Assembly (NCBI RefSeq): GCF_000308755.1
Contig: NZ_BAGF01000081.1
Location: 45,539-109,538, forward strand
Origin: Nocardia pneumoniae NBRC 100136
Lineage (GTDB): Bacteria > Actinomycetota > Actinomycetes > Mycobacteriales > Mycobacteriaceae
Direction: 5' to 3'
Length of the DNA stretch: 64,000 nucleotides
Positions 1 to 7,992 of this stretch are shown piece after piece. How positions within the stretch are numbered: the first letter of the stretch is position 1; each line of letters begins with the position of its first letter. The notes beneath the pieces are model-generated. The model was not told the DNA's origin. It was given only the letters and a program-made list of their open reading frames with translations, and made no database searches. A program made the position numbers and the translations under genes.

Positions 1-570
1 GAGCAGGCCCTCGATGAGCAGCGGCCACAGCACGATCAGCGAGATCGCGGCGGCGGACTGCCGCACCAGCACACCGACGCCGACCGCGAGGACGACGCAC
101 AGGAAGGCGTAGATGGGGATGCCGTAGACCTCGCGCCAGTCCTCCGGGCTGGACAGGGTCAGGCTCGCGCCCGCGTCCGGGCCGCTGAGCGCCTTCGCCA
201 CCAGGTAGGCGAGGAACACGAGGACGGTGGTGAGCAACGCGCCGTACACGCCGACCAAGCCCGCCTTGGTCACGATGACCCGGTCCCGATGCGGGGTGGC
301 CTGGAACGTCGTCCGGATGATGCCGAAGCGATATTCGCTGGTCACGGTCAAGGTCGCCATGATCATCAGGACCATGACACCGAAGCCGCTGATCCCCGCC
401 ACCGCGGTGGAGACGGTCAGGTTGATCGAGCCTTCCTCGCCGTAGGTCGTCCGCGCCACCCAGGCCAGCAGGGCGGCCATGCCGAGCGCGAGGGCCACCA
501 CGATCGCCGAGCACCACCAGGGCGACCTGGTCGAGGTGAGCTTGATTCGTTCCGCTGCCAGCACGCCCAT
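1..570 (-). CDS. ABC transporter permease (C-terminus beyond window edge)
   Basis: This is the membrane subunit of an ABC-2 type exporter, probably for a drug, antibiotic or lipid. Only the first 190 residues are visible because the gene runs off position 1. Hydrophobic segments lie near residues 18-38, 58-76, 103-126, 150-169 and 174-190. The stretch SEYRFGIIRTTFQATPHR near residue 78 is typical of ABC-2 permeases. The ATG overlaps the TGA of the upstream ATPase gene by one base (TGATG), so the two are translationally coupled and should form one transporter. The substrate cannot be read from sequence. Confidence 0.85.
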   Translation of the reverse strand, partial: MGVLAAERIKLTSTRSPWWCSAIVVALALGMAALLAWVARTTYGEEGSINLTVSTAVAGISGFGVMVLMIMATLTVTSEYRFGIIRTTFQATPHRDRVIVTKAGLVGVYGALLTTVLVFLAYLVAKALSGPDAGASLTLSSPEDWREVYGIPIYAFLCVVLAVGVGVLVRQSAAAISLIVLWPLLIEGLL

Positions 571-1514
571 CAGAGCGCACCTCCCATCACCTGATCGAAG
601 CCTTCGCCGTGGTACTGCACGGCGCCGCCGGTCATCCGCATGAACGCCTCCTCCAGCGAGGCACGCTGCGGGGCCAGCTCGAACAGGGTGATGTCGTTCG
701 CGGCGGCCAGCTTGCCGACCACGTCACTGGACACGCCTGCCACGACGAGCGCGGGGCCTTCGGCGCCGCCGCCGTCCTCGCGGACGGTCATGCCGTTCGA
801 GGTCAGCACGCTGCGCAGCTGGTCGAGCTGCGGGCTGCGCACCCGCACCGACTGCTCCGAAGCGCGCTCGATGAACTCCTGCGTGGTCGAGTCCGAGATG
901 AGCTTGCCGCGACCGATGACGACCAGGTGCTCGGCGGTCTGCGCCATCTCCGAGAGCAGATGGCTGGAGACCAGCACCGTGCGGCCTTCGGCGGCCAGTC
1001 GCTGCATGAACCGGCGGATCCACAGGATGCCCTCCGGGTCGAGGCCGTTGACCGGCTCGTCGAACAGCAGCACCTGCGGGTCGCCCAGCAGCGCGCCGGC
1101 CAGGCCGAGCCGCTGCGACATGCCGAGCGAGAACCCGCCCGCGGTCTTGCCCGCCACCTCGGACAAACCGACCAACCGCAGCACCTCCTCCACCCGGGAC
1201 TTGGGGATGCCGTTGGACGCGGCCATCCACTCCAGGTGAGCGCGCGCGGACCGGTTCGGGTGCACCCACTTGGCGTCCAGCAGCGCGCCGACGGCGCGCA
1301 GCGGATGGTCCAGCTCGTGGTAGGGCTTGCCGTGGATCAGCGCGGTGCCCGCGGTGGGCTTGTCCAACCCGAGGATCATCCGCATGGTGGTCGACTTGCC
1401 CGCGCCGTTCGGCCCCAGGAAGCCCGTCACCTGTCCCGGTCGCACGGTGAAGGTCAGATCCTGCACCGCGACGGTCTGCCCGAAGTGCTTGGTCAGGCCT
1501 CTCAGCTCGATCAT
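570..1514 (-). CDS. ABC transporter ATP-binding protein
   Basis: ATPase subunit, 314 residues, that energises the permease encoded immediately downstream. Visible motifs in order are Walker A GPNGAGKST near residue 34, the signature region FSLGMSQRLGLAGALLGDP, Walker B VLLFDEPVNGLDPEG and the H-loop SSHLL. The layout is that of the drug/bacitracin-exporter (CcmA-like) family, with about 90 residues of variable C-terminal regulatory domain after the nucleotide-binding domain. I chose the ATG at 1514 because the protein then opens with the typical MIELRGLTKHFG; an ATG 12 bases further upstream is also possible. A longer frame reaches 1634 but adds 40 residues with no family resemblance. Confidence 0.9.
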   Translation of the reverse strand: MIELRGLTKHFGQTVAVQDLTFTVRPGQVTGFLGPNGAGKSTTMRMILGLDKPTAGTALIHGKPYHELDHPLRAVGALLDAKWVHPNRSARAHLEWMAASNGIPKSRVEEVLRLVGLSEVAGKTAGGFSLGMSQRLGLAGALLGDPQVLLFDEPVNGLDPEGILWIRRFMQRLAAEGRTVLVSSHLLSEMAQTAEHLVVIGRGKLISDSTTQEFIERASEQSVRVRSPQLDQLRSVLTSNGMTVREDGGGAEGPALVVAGVSSDVVGKLAAANDITLFELAPQRASLEEAFMRMTGGAVQYHGEGFDQVMGGAL

Positions 1515-1695
1515 GCTGCCCAGCATTCCGCAAAACGCGGCGGCGCGCGTCGGTAAAAAGTGGCGAGTTCGGTCATCCTCGAGGATGAGAGCGGGATGGG
1601 GGGTTCCAGGGCACGGGCGGTTTCGACCGAACACGGTGTGGAAGTCATCGATGATCAGCCCGGAACCGACCTACCCCGCAAGGAGGATCGTCGGC

Positions 1696-2577
1696 ATGCC
1701 CGCACCCGACTCCCAGCCGCGGCGCCCGTCGTGGGTGCCCGACCGGCTCTACCCGTTCACCGATCACTACCTCGACCTCACCGAAGCCAGGGTCCACTAC
1801 ATCGATGAGGGCGACGGGCCACCGCTGCTGATGTTGCACGGCAACCCCACCTGGTCGTTCCTCTACCGCGATATCGTCATCGGCTTGCGTGACCGCTACC
1901 GCTGCGTCGCGGTGGACTATCCCGGGTTCGGTCTGTCCTACGCGGCGCCGGGTTACCGCTTCACTCCCGCCGAGCACGCCGACATCGTCGGTCAACTGGT
2001 CGAGCGGCTGGATCTGCGCGAGATCACCCTGATGGTGCAGGACTGGGGCGGCCCGATCGGCTTCGCCACCGCCACGCGTCATGCGGACCGGTTCACCGCC
2101 TTCGTCATCGGGAACACCTGGGCCTGGCCCAAAGCCGACCTGGGAACGCAAGCCTTCTCGCGCTTTCTGGGCGGACCGATCGGTGGCTGGCTGATCCGGG
2201 AGCGCAATTTCTTCGTCGAACGCATCATCCCGGCCGGAGTTCGCCGGACGAAACTGGACGACACGGTGATGAACGCCTACCGCGGTCCCTTCCCCACGCC
2301 CGGCTCCCGGGAACCGGTGCACGTGTTCCCCCGCGAGATCCTCGGCAGCCGCGATCTGCTCGCCGACATCGAGCGCAAACTACCGACCCTGACCGACCGT
2401 CCTGCGCTGATCGTGTGGGGCACCAAGGACGTCGCCTTTCGCGCCGCCGAACTTCGCCGGTGGGAGCAACTGTTCCCGCAACACCGCACCGTGCCGCTTG
2501 TCGGCGCAGGTCATTACATTCAGGAAGACGCGTCCGACGAGATAGTCGCCGCGATCCGCTCTTGGGCGTCCGCCTGA
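1696..2577 (+). CDS. haloalkane dehalogenase-like alpha/beta hydrolase
   Basis: Alpha/beta hydrolase of 293 residues whose active-site layout matches haloalkane dehalogenases, which cleave a carbon-halogen bond by an Asp nucleophile. Asp116 in VQDWGG takes the nucleophile place instead of the usual Ser; Trp117 next to it and Asn50 in HGNPTWS are at the two halide-binding positions; Asp245 in IVWGTKD and His273 in GAGHYIQED complete the triad. The Asn plus Trp halide site with an Asp acid after strand 7 is the pattern described for subfamily HLD-III. A strong AGGAGG lies about 10 bases before the ATG at 1696. It appears monocistronic. Activity on halogenated substrates is inferred; related fluoroacetate dehalogenases and epoxide hydrolases also use an Asp nucleophile. 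Confidence 0.8.
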   Translation: MPAPDSQPRRPSWVPDRLYPFTDHYLDLTEARVHYIDEGDGPPLLMLHGNPTWSFLYRDIVIGLRDRYRCVAVDYPGFGLSYAAPGYRFTPAEHADIVGQLVERLDLREITLMVQDWGGPIGFATATRHADRFTAFVIGNTWAWPKADLGTQAFSRFLGGPIGGWLIRERNFFVERIIPAGVRRTKLDDTVMNAYRGPFPTPGSREPVHVFPREILGSRDLLADIERKLPTLTDRPALIVWGTKDVAFRAAELRRWEQLFPQHRTVPLVGAGHYIQEDASDEIVAAIRSWASA

Positions 2578-2723
2578 ACCCTGCGCTGCTGCAGGGTGAC
2601 ACATCCACGCGGCCGAGCCGGGAAGGGGCCGCACTGATCCCGCAATTCCGCGCCCAGCACGATCAATGAAGTGGCGAGCACGGAGGACGGCCCAGCAGGG
2701 GACCGAGCCAGGGCGAAGGTCGT

Positions 2724-3443
2724 TCAGAGGTTCGCACTGAGCGCGACAACGGCACCGAGTGCGGCGGCGGCGTCGAGAAGAGCGTGGGAGCGAGCCGTGA
2801 TGCTCGCGTCCCTGGCTGCCAGCGCGGCTGCGACATCGTCGGATCGGTTGCCGCGCGGCAGGTCCGGCATCAAGGTCCGGAGGGTGTCAATGCGGTATCC
2901 GGCGCCGCGCAACTGGTGGACGATCCGCGCATCCCGGACCTGATCCGGCGAGTACCGCCTGATCCCTTGCGCCGCGACGCGATCAGGAACGACAAGACCC
3001 TCGGCATCCCAATGCCGCAAGGTCGACGGGCGCACGCCGAGTGCGGCGGCCAGTTCGGACACGCTCATCGAATCCGACGCGCGCACGTCCTCGATCGGCT
3101 CGGCGGAGATCGCCTCGGCCGCCCGCTTGGCAAGCGCGAGGTCCGCACGCTCCCGATCGAGCCGGGCGTGTGCCGCGTCCAGCAGAGCGAGCACCTCCGC
3201 GATCGGGCGATCATGCACCGCGCGAACGATCCGCTTGGCCTCGACCGGGCCGACGCCCGCCGCCAGCGCCCGATAGGCCAGCGCGGAACGCACGTGGATC
3301 TCGCCGTATCCGCGGTAACCCGTGGCTGTGCGCAGTGCGGTCGGCAGTACCCCGGCACGCTCGAGGTTGCGGATCTGCTGCACGGAGTAACCGGCACGCC
3401 GCGCGACATCGACCGTCCGCATGCCCAAGTTGAGAGTCGACAC
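2724..3443 (-). CDS. MerR-family regulator with two MerR DNA-binding domains
   Basis: Transcription factor of 239 residues. A MerR-type winged helix lies at residues 8-75 (VDVARRAGYSVQQIRNLERAGVLP, then GYRGY) and a second, independent one at about 126-192 (MSVSELAAALGVRPSTLRHWDAEGLVVP, then GIRRYSPDQVRDARIV). A helical linker separates them. Ordinary MerR proteins have one such domain and dimerise through a coiled coil, so this protein resembles a fused dimer. No metal-binding cysteines are visible. The GTG start at 3443 has AGGAA eight bases upstream; an ATG seven codons in is the alternative. It is divergent from the DUF6194-like gene at 3507 and probably controls it and itself through the 63-base gap. 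Confidence 0.85.
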   Translation of the reverse strand: MSTLNLGMRTVDVARRAGYSVQQIRNLERAGVLPTALRTATGYRGYGEIHVRSALAYRALAAGVGPVEAKRIVRAVHDRPIAEVLALLDAAHARLDRERADLALAKRAAEAISAEPIEDVRASDSMSVSELAAALGVRPSTLRHWDAEGLVVPDRVAAQGIRRYSPDQVRDARIVHQLRGAGYRIDTLRTLMPDLPRGNRSDDVAAALAARDASITARSHALLDAAAALGAVVALSANL

Positions 3444-3506
3444 CCGCCCGTTCCTGGTCTTGCGCCTCTAAGTCTCCACAAGCACCTTAATGTGACGCTG
3501 GAGCAC

Positions 3507-3980
3507 ATGACCATCGACGAGATCATCGACTCGGTATCGCGCCTCGACGGAGTCCTGACCCTCCGACCGGGACCCGGGGACGGCTCCCCCGAGATCAGTT
3601 GGGGCGACACGTTCTTCTACTACTCCCCGAGCGGGGAAGTGCCGACGGCCACTCAGCCCTTCGCGACGATCGTGACGAAGAACTATCCCGGCGACGAAAG
3701 CTCCCGCCTGGACCGCCCGGATACGTTCCGCGTCAACATCGCCGCCGGAAAGGAAGCCTTCATCCACTGGACGGGCCACACACCACGCGAGCGAGCTACC
3801 GATGTCGACCCCAGCGTCACCGACACCGTGATCGCCCACCCTGTTTACGGCTCCGCAGGCTGGCTCGCGGTGGTCAACCCGGGACAACGGACAGATGAGG
3901 CAATCCGCGAACTGCTGCGCACAGCGTATGAACGCGCGCGCTCACGCTACGAGAAACGTGCCGCGTCAGCGCACAACTGA
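3507..3980 (+). CDS. conserved hypothetical protein, DUF6194-like
   Basis: Protein of 157 residues without signal peptide or membrane segment. It resembles the actinobacterial DUF6194 family from memory: N-terminal MTIDEIIDSV, central WGDTFFYYSPSG, then FATIVTKNYPGDESSRLDRPD and a C-terminal helix rich in Arg. The family has no established function that I know of. The ATG at 3507 is preceded by GGAG at 3499-3502. It is divergent from the tandem MerR regulator; such pairing usually means the regulator senses something related to this protein's job. The assignment rests on pattern memory only. Confidence 0.7.
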   Translation: MTIDEIIDSVSRLDGVLTLRPGPGDGSPEISWGDTFFYYSPSGEVPTATQPFATIVTKNYPGDESSRLDRPDTFRVNIAAGKEAFIHWTGHTPRERATDVDPSVTDTVIAHPVYGSAGWLAVVNPGQRTDEAIRELLRTAYERARSRYEKRAASAHN

Positions 3981-4038
3981 TCAGCAGTGGGTGAAGTCGG
4001 CTACGACGTGAAGACCGGACGAAAGCCGGTACCGGGTC

Positions 4039-4698
4039 TCACCGGCCGGGTGAACGGACCGCCTGACCGGATACAGCGGGTGCGACACCGACGAGTTTGA
4101 TCAGGAAACGCTCGACCTGCTCTTCCAGCGGCGGCCACGGGTGATCGGGTTGATTCAGCCGCATGGAGACCGCGCCGTGCACGGCGGCGCGCAGGTCCAG
4201 CGCGACGGCGGCGGCATCGTCGTCCGGGATCGACCCGGCGTCCATGCAGCGCTGGACCGCCGCGACGGTGCCGTCGGCCAGTTCCTGCTTGAACGCCATG
4301 TCGGTGCGCTGGTTGAGCGTGCTCTCGTGCAGCACCTTGTACAACCCCGCATGCTGGTATGCCCACTCACCGAGAACCATTGCGCGAGCACGCAACTGAT
4401 CAACCGGGTCGGCGTGCCTCGCCTCGGCCTCGCGCATCGCCCGCATCAACTCGTCATGACAGCGGTTGAGCACCGCGAGGACCAAGGCGTCGCGGTCACC
4501 GAAGTGCAGATAGACCGATGTGGCCGCCGTGCCGATCGCCCGCGCCACCGCCCGCATCGACAGCGCCTGATCATCGCCGAGTTCGTCGAGCATCCGCATC
4601 GCGGCCACCACGATCTCTTCCCGCAACCGCTCGCCTTGCCCCCGGGGATTGCGTCCCCGTCGCCGATCGCCCGCCACATCTGCCGCCACGGCCGCCAT
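4039..4698 (-). CDS. TetR-family transcriptional repressor
   Basis: One-component repressor of 219 residues. The N-terminal helix-turn-helix spans about residues 24-70, with ALSMRAVARAIGTAATSVYLHFGDRDALVLAVL as the DNA-recognition region. The remainder is the helical ligand-binding/dimer domain resembling the TetR_C_33/WHG type (LGEWAYQHAGLYKVLHES). It is divergent from the SnoaL-like gene at 4765. The 66-base gap contains two palindromes, so the repressor most likely controls both genes. The ligand is unknown. The ATG at 4698 fits the family length; no strong ribosome-binding site is visible. Confidence 0.88.
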   Translation of the reverse strand: MAAVAADVAGDRRRGRNPRGQGERLREEIVVAAMRMLDELGDDQALSMRAVARAIGTAATSVYLHFGDRDALVLAVLNRCHDELMRAMREAEARHADPVDQLRARAMVLGEWAYQHAGLYKVLHESTLNQRTDMAFKQELADGTVAAVQRCMDAGSIPDDDAAAVALDLRAAVHGAVSMRLNQPDHPWPPLEEQVERFLIKLVGVAPAVSGQAVRSPGR

Positions 4699-4711
4699 TG
4701 TATTCGCACAT

Positions 4712-4737
4712 CTGTAGCGCTACAGTCGTAGCGCTAC
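4712..4737. promoter_or_regulatory. double palindromic operator between tetR and snoaL-like genes
   Basis: A perfect 14-base palindrome CTGTAGCGCTACAG (4712-4725) is followed by a 10-base palindrome GTAGCGCTAC (4728-4737) sharing the same core, with centres 14 bases apart. The site sits between the divergent starts at 4698 and 4765. Two TetR dimers could bind side by side here and silence both promoters. The palindromes are read directly; binding is inferred. Confidence 0.8.
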
Positions 4738-4764
4738 AGATGTTCAGTTAGAAAGGTCGGCCCC

Positions 4765-5154
4765 ATGACCAGCACAACCACCCTCGAATCGAACAAGCAG
4801 GTCGTCGCCGCCTTCTACGAGGCCGCGTTCAACACCAAGGACTTCACCGCGGCGGCGGGATACCTCGCCGACAACTACGTCCAGCACAATCCCCTGATCG
4901 CCGACGGCGCCGAAGGGCTACGGGCACGACTCGACCATCTGAAAGAGAACTTCCCGGCCCTATCGGTCGAGGTGAAACGCATGATCGCGGAGGGCGACTA
5001 CGTCTGCGCCCATGTGCACGCGGTGCGGGTCCCCGGCCAGCGCGGGGTGGCGATCATGGACATCTTCCGGCTCGCCGACGGCAAACTCACCGAGCACTGG
5101 GACGTTCTGCAGGACATCCCCGCGGAAGCCCTGAACCAGAACGGAATGTTCTAG
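4765..5154 (+). CDS. SnoaL-like/NTF2-fold protein
   Basis: Small cytoplasmic protein of 129 residues with the SnoaL/NTF2 cone fold: helix VVAAFYEAAFNTKDFTAAAGYLADNYVQHNP, GAEGLRARLDHLKENFP, and the C-terminal IMDIFRLADGKLTEHWDVLQDIP typical of SnoaL-like polyketide-cyclase relatives. Many family members are not cyclases, and in this setting it may bind or isomerise a small molecule sensed by the adjacent TetR protein. The ATG at 4765 follows GAAAGG. Its promoter probably overlaps the double palindrome upstream. Confidence 0.85.
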   Translation: MTSTTTLESNKQVVAAFYEAAFNTKDFTAAAGYLADNYVQHNPLIADGAEGLRARLDHLKENFPALSVEVKRMIAEGDYVCAHVHAVRVPGQRGVAIMDIFRLADGKLTEHWDVLQDIPAEALNQNGMF

Positions 5155-5163
5155 CCGGTTCCC

Positions 5164-5955
5164 TCACAGCGCCGGGGACGACGCCTGGGCCCAGAATCGC
5201 TTGGGGATACGCCCGGCCAACCGTGCCGCATATCCGGCGCGGACCGCGTCCGCCATGGCCGCCGCCATCAATTCGGGGCGACGCGCCCTGGTTACGGCGG
5301 TTGCCAAAAGCACTGCCGAGCAGCCGAGTTCCATAGCCAGGGCGGCGTCGCTGGCGGTGCCGATGCCCGCGTCCAGGATGACCGGGACGTTCGCGGCGGC
5401 GACGATCATTTCGATGTTGTGCGGGTTGCCGATGCCCAGGCCGGTGCCGATGGGGGCGCCGAGCGGCATGACCGCCGCGCAGCCCGCGTCTTCCAGGCGG
5501 CGGGCCAGGATCGGGTCGTCGTTGGTGTAGGGCAGCACGACGAAACCGTCGTCGACGAGTTCTTCGGCGGCGGTGAGCAATTCGATCGGATCGGGCAGCA
5601 GGGTGCGCTCGTCGGCGACCACCTCGAGCTTCACCCAATCGGTGTCCAGCGCCTCACGCGCCAGCTGGGCGGTGAGCACCGCCTCGGCGGCGGTGCGACA
5701 ACCGGCCGTGTTCGGCAGCGGCGCGATGTTCAATCGCTTCAGCAGGTCTAGCACGCCGGTGCCGCCCGCGGCGTCGATTCGCCGCATGGCCACGGTGGTC
5801 AGCTCGGTGCCGGAGGCGATCAGCGCCTCCTCCAGCACGGCGAGGTTCTCCGCGCCGCCGGTTCCCATGATCAGGCGGGAACCGAACGCGCGGTCGGCGA
5901 TCCGCAGCGGGGCGTCGATCGCCGAGCGCACCGACGCGGCCGATTCCTCAGCCAC
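5164..5955 (-). CDS. thiG: thiazole synthase ThiG
   Basis: ThiG condenses 1-deoxyxylulose-5-phosphate, dehydroglycine and ThiS-thiocarboxylate into the thiazole phosphate of thiamine. The protein is a TIM barrel of 263 residues. Typical stretches include FGSRLIMGTGG, the Schiff-base lysine region DWVKLEVV, LLPDPIELLTAAEELV, LGAPIGTGLGI and PVILDAGIGTASDAALAMELGCSAVLLATAV. I chose the GTG at 5955, which overlaps the 3' end of thiS by 8 bases; an ATG at 5991 would overlap thiS by 44. It is the last gene of the thiO-thiS-thiG operon. Confidence 0.95.
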   Translation of the reverse strand: MAEESAASVRSAIDAPLRIADRAFGSRLIMGTGGAENLAVLEEALIASGTELTTVAMRRIDAAGGTGVLDLLKRLNIAPLPNTAGCRTAAEAVLTAQLAREALDTDWVKLEVVADERTLLPDPIELLTAAEELVDDGFVVLPYTNDDPILARRLEDAGCAAVMPLGAPIGTGLGIGNPHNIEMIVAAANVPVILDAGIGTASDAALAMELGCSAVLLATAVTRARRPELMAAAMADAVRAGYAARLAGRIPKRFWAQASSPAL

Positions 5956-6166
5956 CTTGAACCGCCGTGAGCACCTCGATCTGCCAGCCACGCCCCACCG
6001 GTTCGTCCCAGCGCGACTTCGGGAACACCGCCCCGTCCACCGCGAGCGCGACGCCCTTGCACGGCAGACCGAGGCGTTCCAGCAGCTCCCGCACGGTGAG
6101 CGGTTCGGCGAACTCGTGCTCGTCGCCGTTCACCGTGACACCGATGGGGACGGATGACAACGTCAT
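5948..6166 (-). CDS. thiS: sulfur carrier protein ThiS
   Basis: Ubiquitin-like sulfur carrier of 72 residues that ends in the required Gly-Gly (TAVQGG), which becomes the thiocarboxylate donating sulfur to ThiG. The N-terminal strand pair IGVTVNGDEHEF and the GVALAVDGAVFPKS region are typical. The ATG at 6166 overlaps the thiO stop as ATGA, with AGGAGG upstream, and the 3' end overlaps thiG, so the three genes form a tightly coupled operon. The ThiF-like activating enzyme is not in the window. Confidence 0.95.
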   Translation of the reverse strand: MTLSSVPIGVTVNGDEHEFAEPLTVRELLERLGLPCKGVALAVDGAVFPKSRWDEPVGRGWQIEVLTAVQGG

Positions 6167-7236
6167 CGTATTCCTCCTACAGTCGTCGAAAAGCGTTGCG
6201 GGTCGGCGACTTCCGCTTCGGGCAGCGTCGCCCCGCCGAGCAGGCTCGTCACCGCGTCCGCGGTGAGCGGCACGGTCAGCATGCCGTTGCGGCCGTGCCC
6301 GGTGGCCGCGACGATCCGGTCGGTGAGTCGCCCGATCAGCGGCAGGTTGTCGGGGGTGCCCGGCCGGGAGCCGGCGCCCGCCTCGGCGAGTTCGTATTCG
6401 CCGATGCCGGGGAACACCGCCTCCGCGTCGGCGATCAGGTCGCGAACGCCCGCGACGGTGACCGCGGTGTCGAAACCCGCCTCGTACTGGGTGGCTCCGA
6501 CGACGATCCCGTCGGCCCGCGGCACCAGGTACACCTGCCTGCCGTGCACTCGGGCTCGGATCACCCGCTTCGGCGCGGGAGCGACGCCTGGCCGCTGCCG
6601 CAGGCGCAGGATCTCGCCCTTGACCGGACGAACCGGCAACCCGGGCCACAGCCCGGCCGACGCGGCGCCCGCCGCGAGCACGATCTGATCGTGCGGAAGT
6701 TCCGTCAGTGAGCTGACCGATTCGGCGCGCACCACAACGCCCGCCGCCTCGGCCGCCTGACGCAACGCGGCGATCAGCTTGCGGTTGTCGATCGCGGGTT
6801 CGGTGGGCGCGAGCAGCGCGGCGCGCACCGAGCGGGCCAGCGTGGGTTCCAGTTCGCGGACTCCGGCGCGGTCCAGGATGCGCAGCCGGTGGCCGCGGCC
6901 GCCGACCCAGTCGGCGACGGTGCGCAGGTCGGCGGCGTCGGCCGCGTCCAGCGCGACGGTCATGGTCTCGTCGGCGACGAAGACCGAGATCCCGGTCGCG
7001 GCTTGCAGCCGGGACGCGAATTCGGGCCAGCGGGCCAGCGAGGCGGCGCCGAACTCGAGCACCCGCTCCTCTCCCGGCCAGCCCTCCGACAGCGGGGCGA
7101 GCATGCCTCCGGCCACCCAGGAGGCGCCGCTGGCCACCGCCGGATCCAGCAGGGTGACCGACCAACCGGCCTCGGCGGCCCGCCAGGCCACGGCGAGCCC
7201 GATGGCGCCGCCACCGACGACCGCCAGAGTCCGCAT
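6163..7236 (-). CDS. thiO: glycine oxidase ThiO
   Basis: FAD-dependent glycine oxidase of 357 residues making the dehydroglycine used by ThiG. The FAD-binding Rossmann motif VVGGGAIGLAVAW starts at residue 6. The DAO-family signature GASWVAGGMLAPLSE, RPVKGEILRLR and the C-terminal RPGTPDNLPLIGRL...ATGHGRNGMLTVPLTA are all present. The ATG at 7236 has AGGAGG and a closer GGAG upstream. It leads the operon thiO-thiS-thiG and is divergent from thiE across 57 bases. No TPP riboswitch fits in that gap. Confidence 0.94.
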   Translation of the reverse strand: MRTLAVVGGGAIGLAVAWRAAEAGWSVTLLDPAVASGASWVAGGMLAPLSEGWPGEERVLEFGAASLARWPEFASRLQAATGISVFVADETMTVALDAADAADLRTVADWVGGRGHRLRILDRAGVRELEPTLARSVRAALLAPTEPAIDNRKLIAALRQAAEAAGVVVRAESVSSLTELPHDQIVLAAGAASAGLWPGLPVRPVKGEILRLRQRPGVAPAPKRVIRARVHGRQVYLVPRADGIVVGATQYEAGFDTAVTVAGVRDLIADAEAVFPGIGEYELAEAGAGSRPGTPDNLPLIGRLTDRIVAATGHGRNGMLTVPLTADAVTSLLGGATLPEAEVADPQRFSTTVGGIR

Positions 7237-7267
7237 CCGCTCCACCTGCCTCCTATTTCGCATCCCC

Positions 7268-7286
7268 ACGGTAGCGCGGCTACCGT
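7268..7286. promoter_or_regulatory. palindrome carrying back-to-back -10 boxes for thiE and thiO
   Basis: A perfect inverted repeat with 8-base arms, ACGGTAGC and GCTACCGT, separated by GCG, lies in the 57-base gap between thiO and thiE. Each arm reads TACCGT outward: on the plus strand at 7281-7286, seven bases before the thiE GTG, and on the minus strand at 7273-7268, about 31 bases before the thiO ATG. The site could be two facing promoters under one shared operator. The sequence is seen; the role is inferred. Confidence 0.6.
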
Positions 7287-7293
7287 CGAAGGC

Positions 7294-7992
7294 GTGCAAC
7301 CCTCCCACCCGAACCGACTCGCTTCGCCGCGGGAGCGTCTGGCACGCGCGCGGCTGTATCTCTGCACCGACGCACGCCGGGAAAAGGGCGATCTGGCCAG
7401 GTTCGCCGAGGCGGCGTTCGCGGGCGGAGTCGACATCATCCAGCTCAGAGACAAGGGTTCGCCGGGCGAAGCGAAGTTCGGTCCCCTGGAAGCCAGGGCC
7501 GAACTCGGCGCGCTCGCCGAATTGAAGGCGGCCGCGCGCAGGCACGGCGCACTCGTCGCGGTGAACGATCGCGCGGACATCGCGCTGGCGGCGGGCGCTG
7601 ACGTGCTGCATCTCGGGCAGGGCGACCTGCCGCCCTGGTACGCGCGCCGAATTCTCGGCCCGGACGTGGTGATCGGACGATCCACGCACAACCGCGCGCA
7701 GGCCGGGCTCGCCGCGATCGACGAGCACATCGACTATTTCTGCACCGGACCGATCTGGGCGACTCCGACCAAGCCGGGCAGGCAAGCGGCCGGACCCGAG
7801 CTGATCCGCTCGACCGCGGACGCCCACCCGACCCGGCCGTGGTTCGCGATCGGCGGGATCAACGCGGAGAATCTGCCGCAGGTGCTGGAAGCCGGGGCGA
7901 CGCGGGTCGTCGTGGTGCGCGCGATCACCGAGGCCCGCGATCCGGAAGCGGCGGCGCGGGAGCTGAAAACGGCGCTGCTGGCGAACGCGTAG
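7294..7992 (+). CDS. thiE: thiamine-phosphate synthase ThiE
   Basis: TIM-barrel enzyme of 232 residues that joins the thiazole and pyrimidine phosphates into thiamine phosphate. Diagnostic stretches are DIIQLRDKGS, VAVNDRADIALAAGADVLHLGQGDLP, VIGRSTHN, YFCTGPIWATPTKPGR and WFAIGGINAENL. The GTG at 7294 lies seven bases after a TACCGT box, so the mRNA may be leaderless. The TAG stop at 7990 is the first three bases of a dispersed repeat element, suggesting the element may have reset the C-terminus. It pairs functionally with the divergent thiOSG operon. Confidence 0.93.
   Translation: MQPSHPNRLASPRERLARARLYLCTDARREKGDLARFAEAAFAGGVDIIQLRDKGSPGEAKFGPLEARAELGALAELKAAARRHGALVAVNDRADIALAAGADVLHLGQGDLPPWYARRILGPDVVIGRSTHNRAQAGLAAIDEHIDYFCTGPIWATPTKPGRQAAGPELIRSTADAHPTRPWFAIGGINAENLPQVLEAGATRVVVVRAITEARDPEAAARELKTALLANA

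Noticed and set aside
7237..7293. TPP riboswitch upstream of thiO or thiE
   Set aside because: Conserved CTGAGA and related TPP blocks are absent and the gap is too short.
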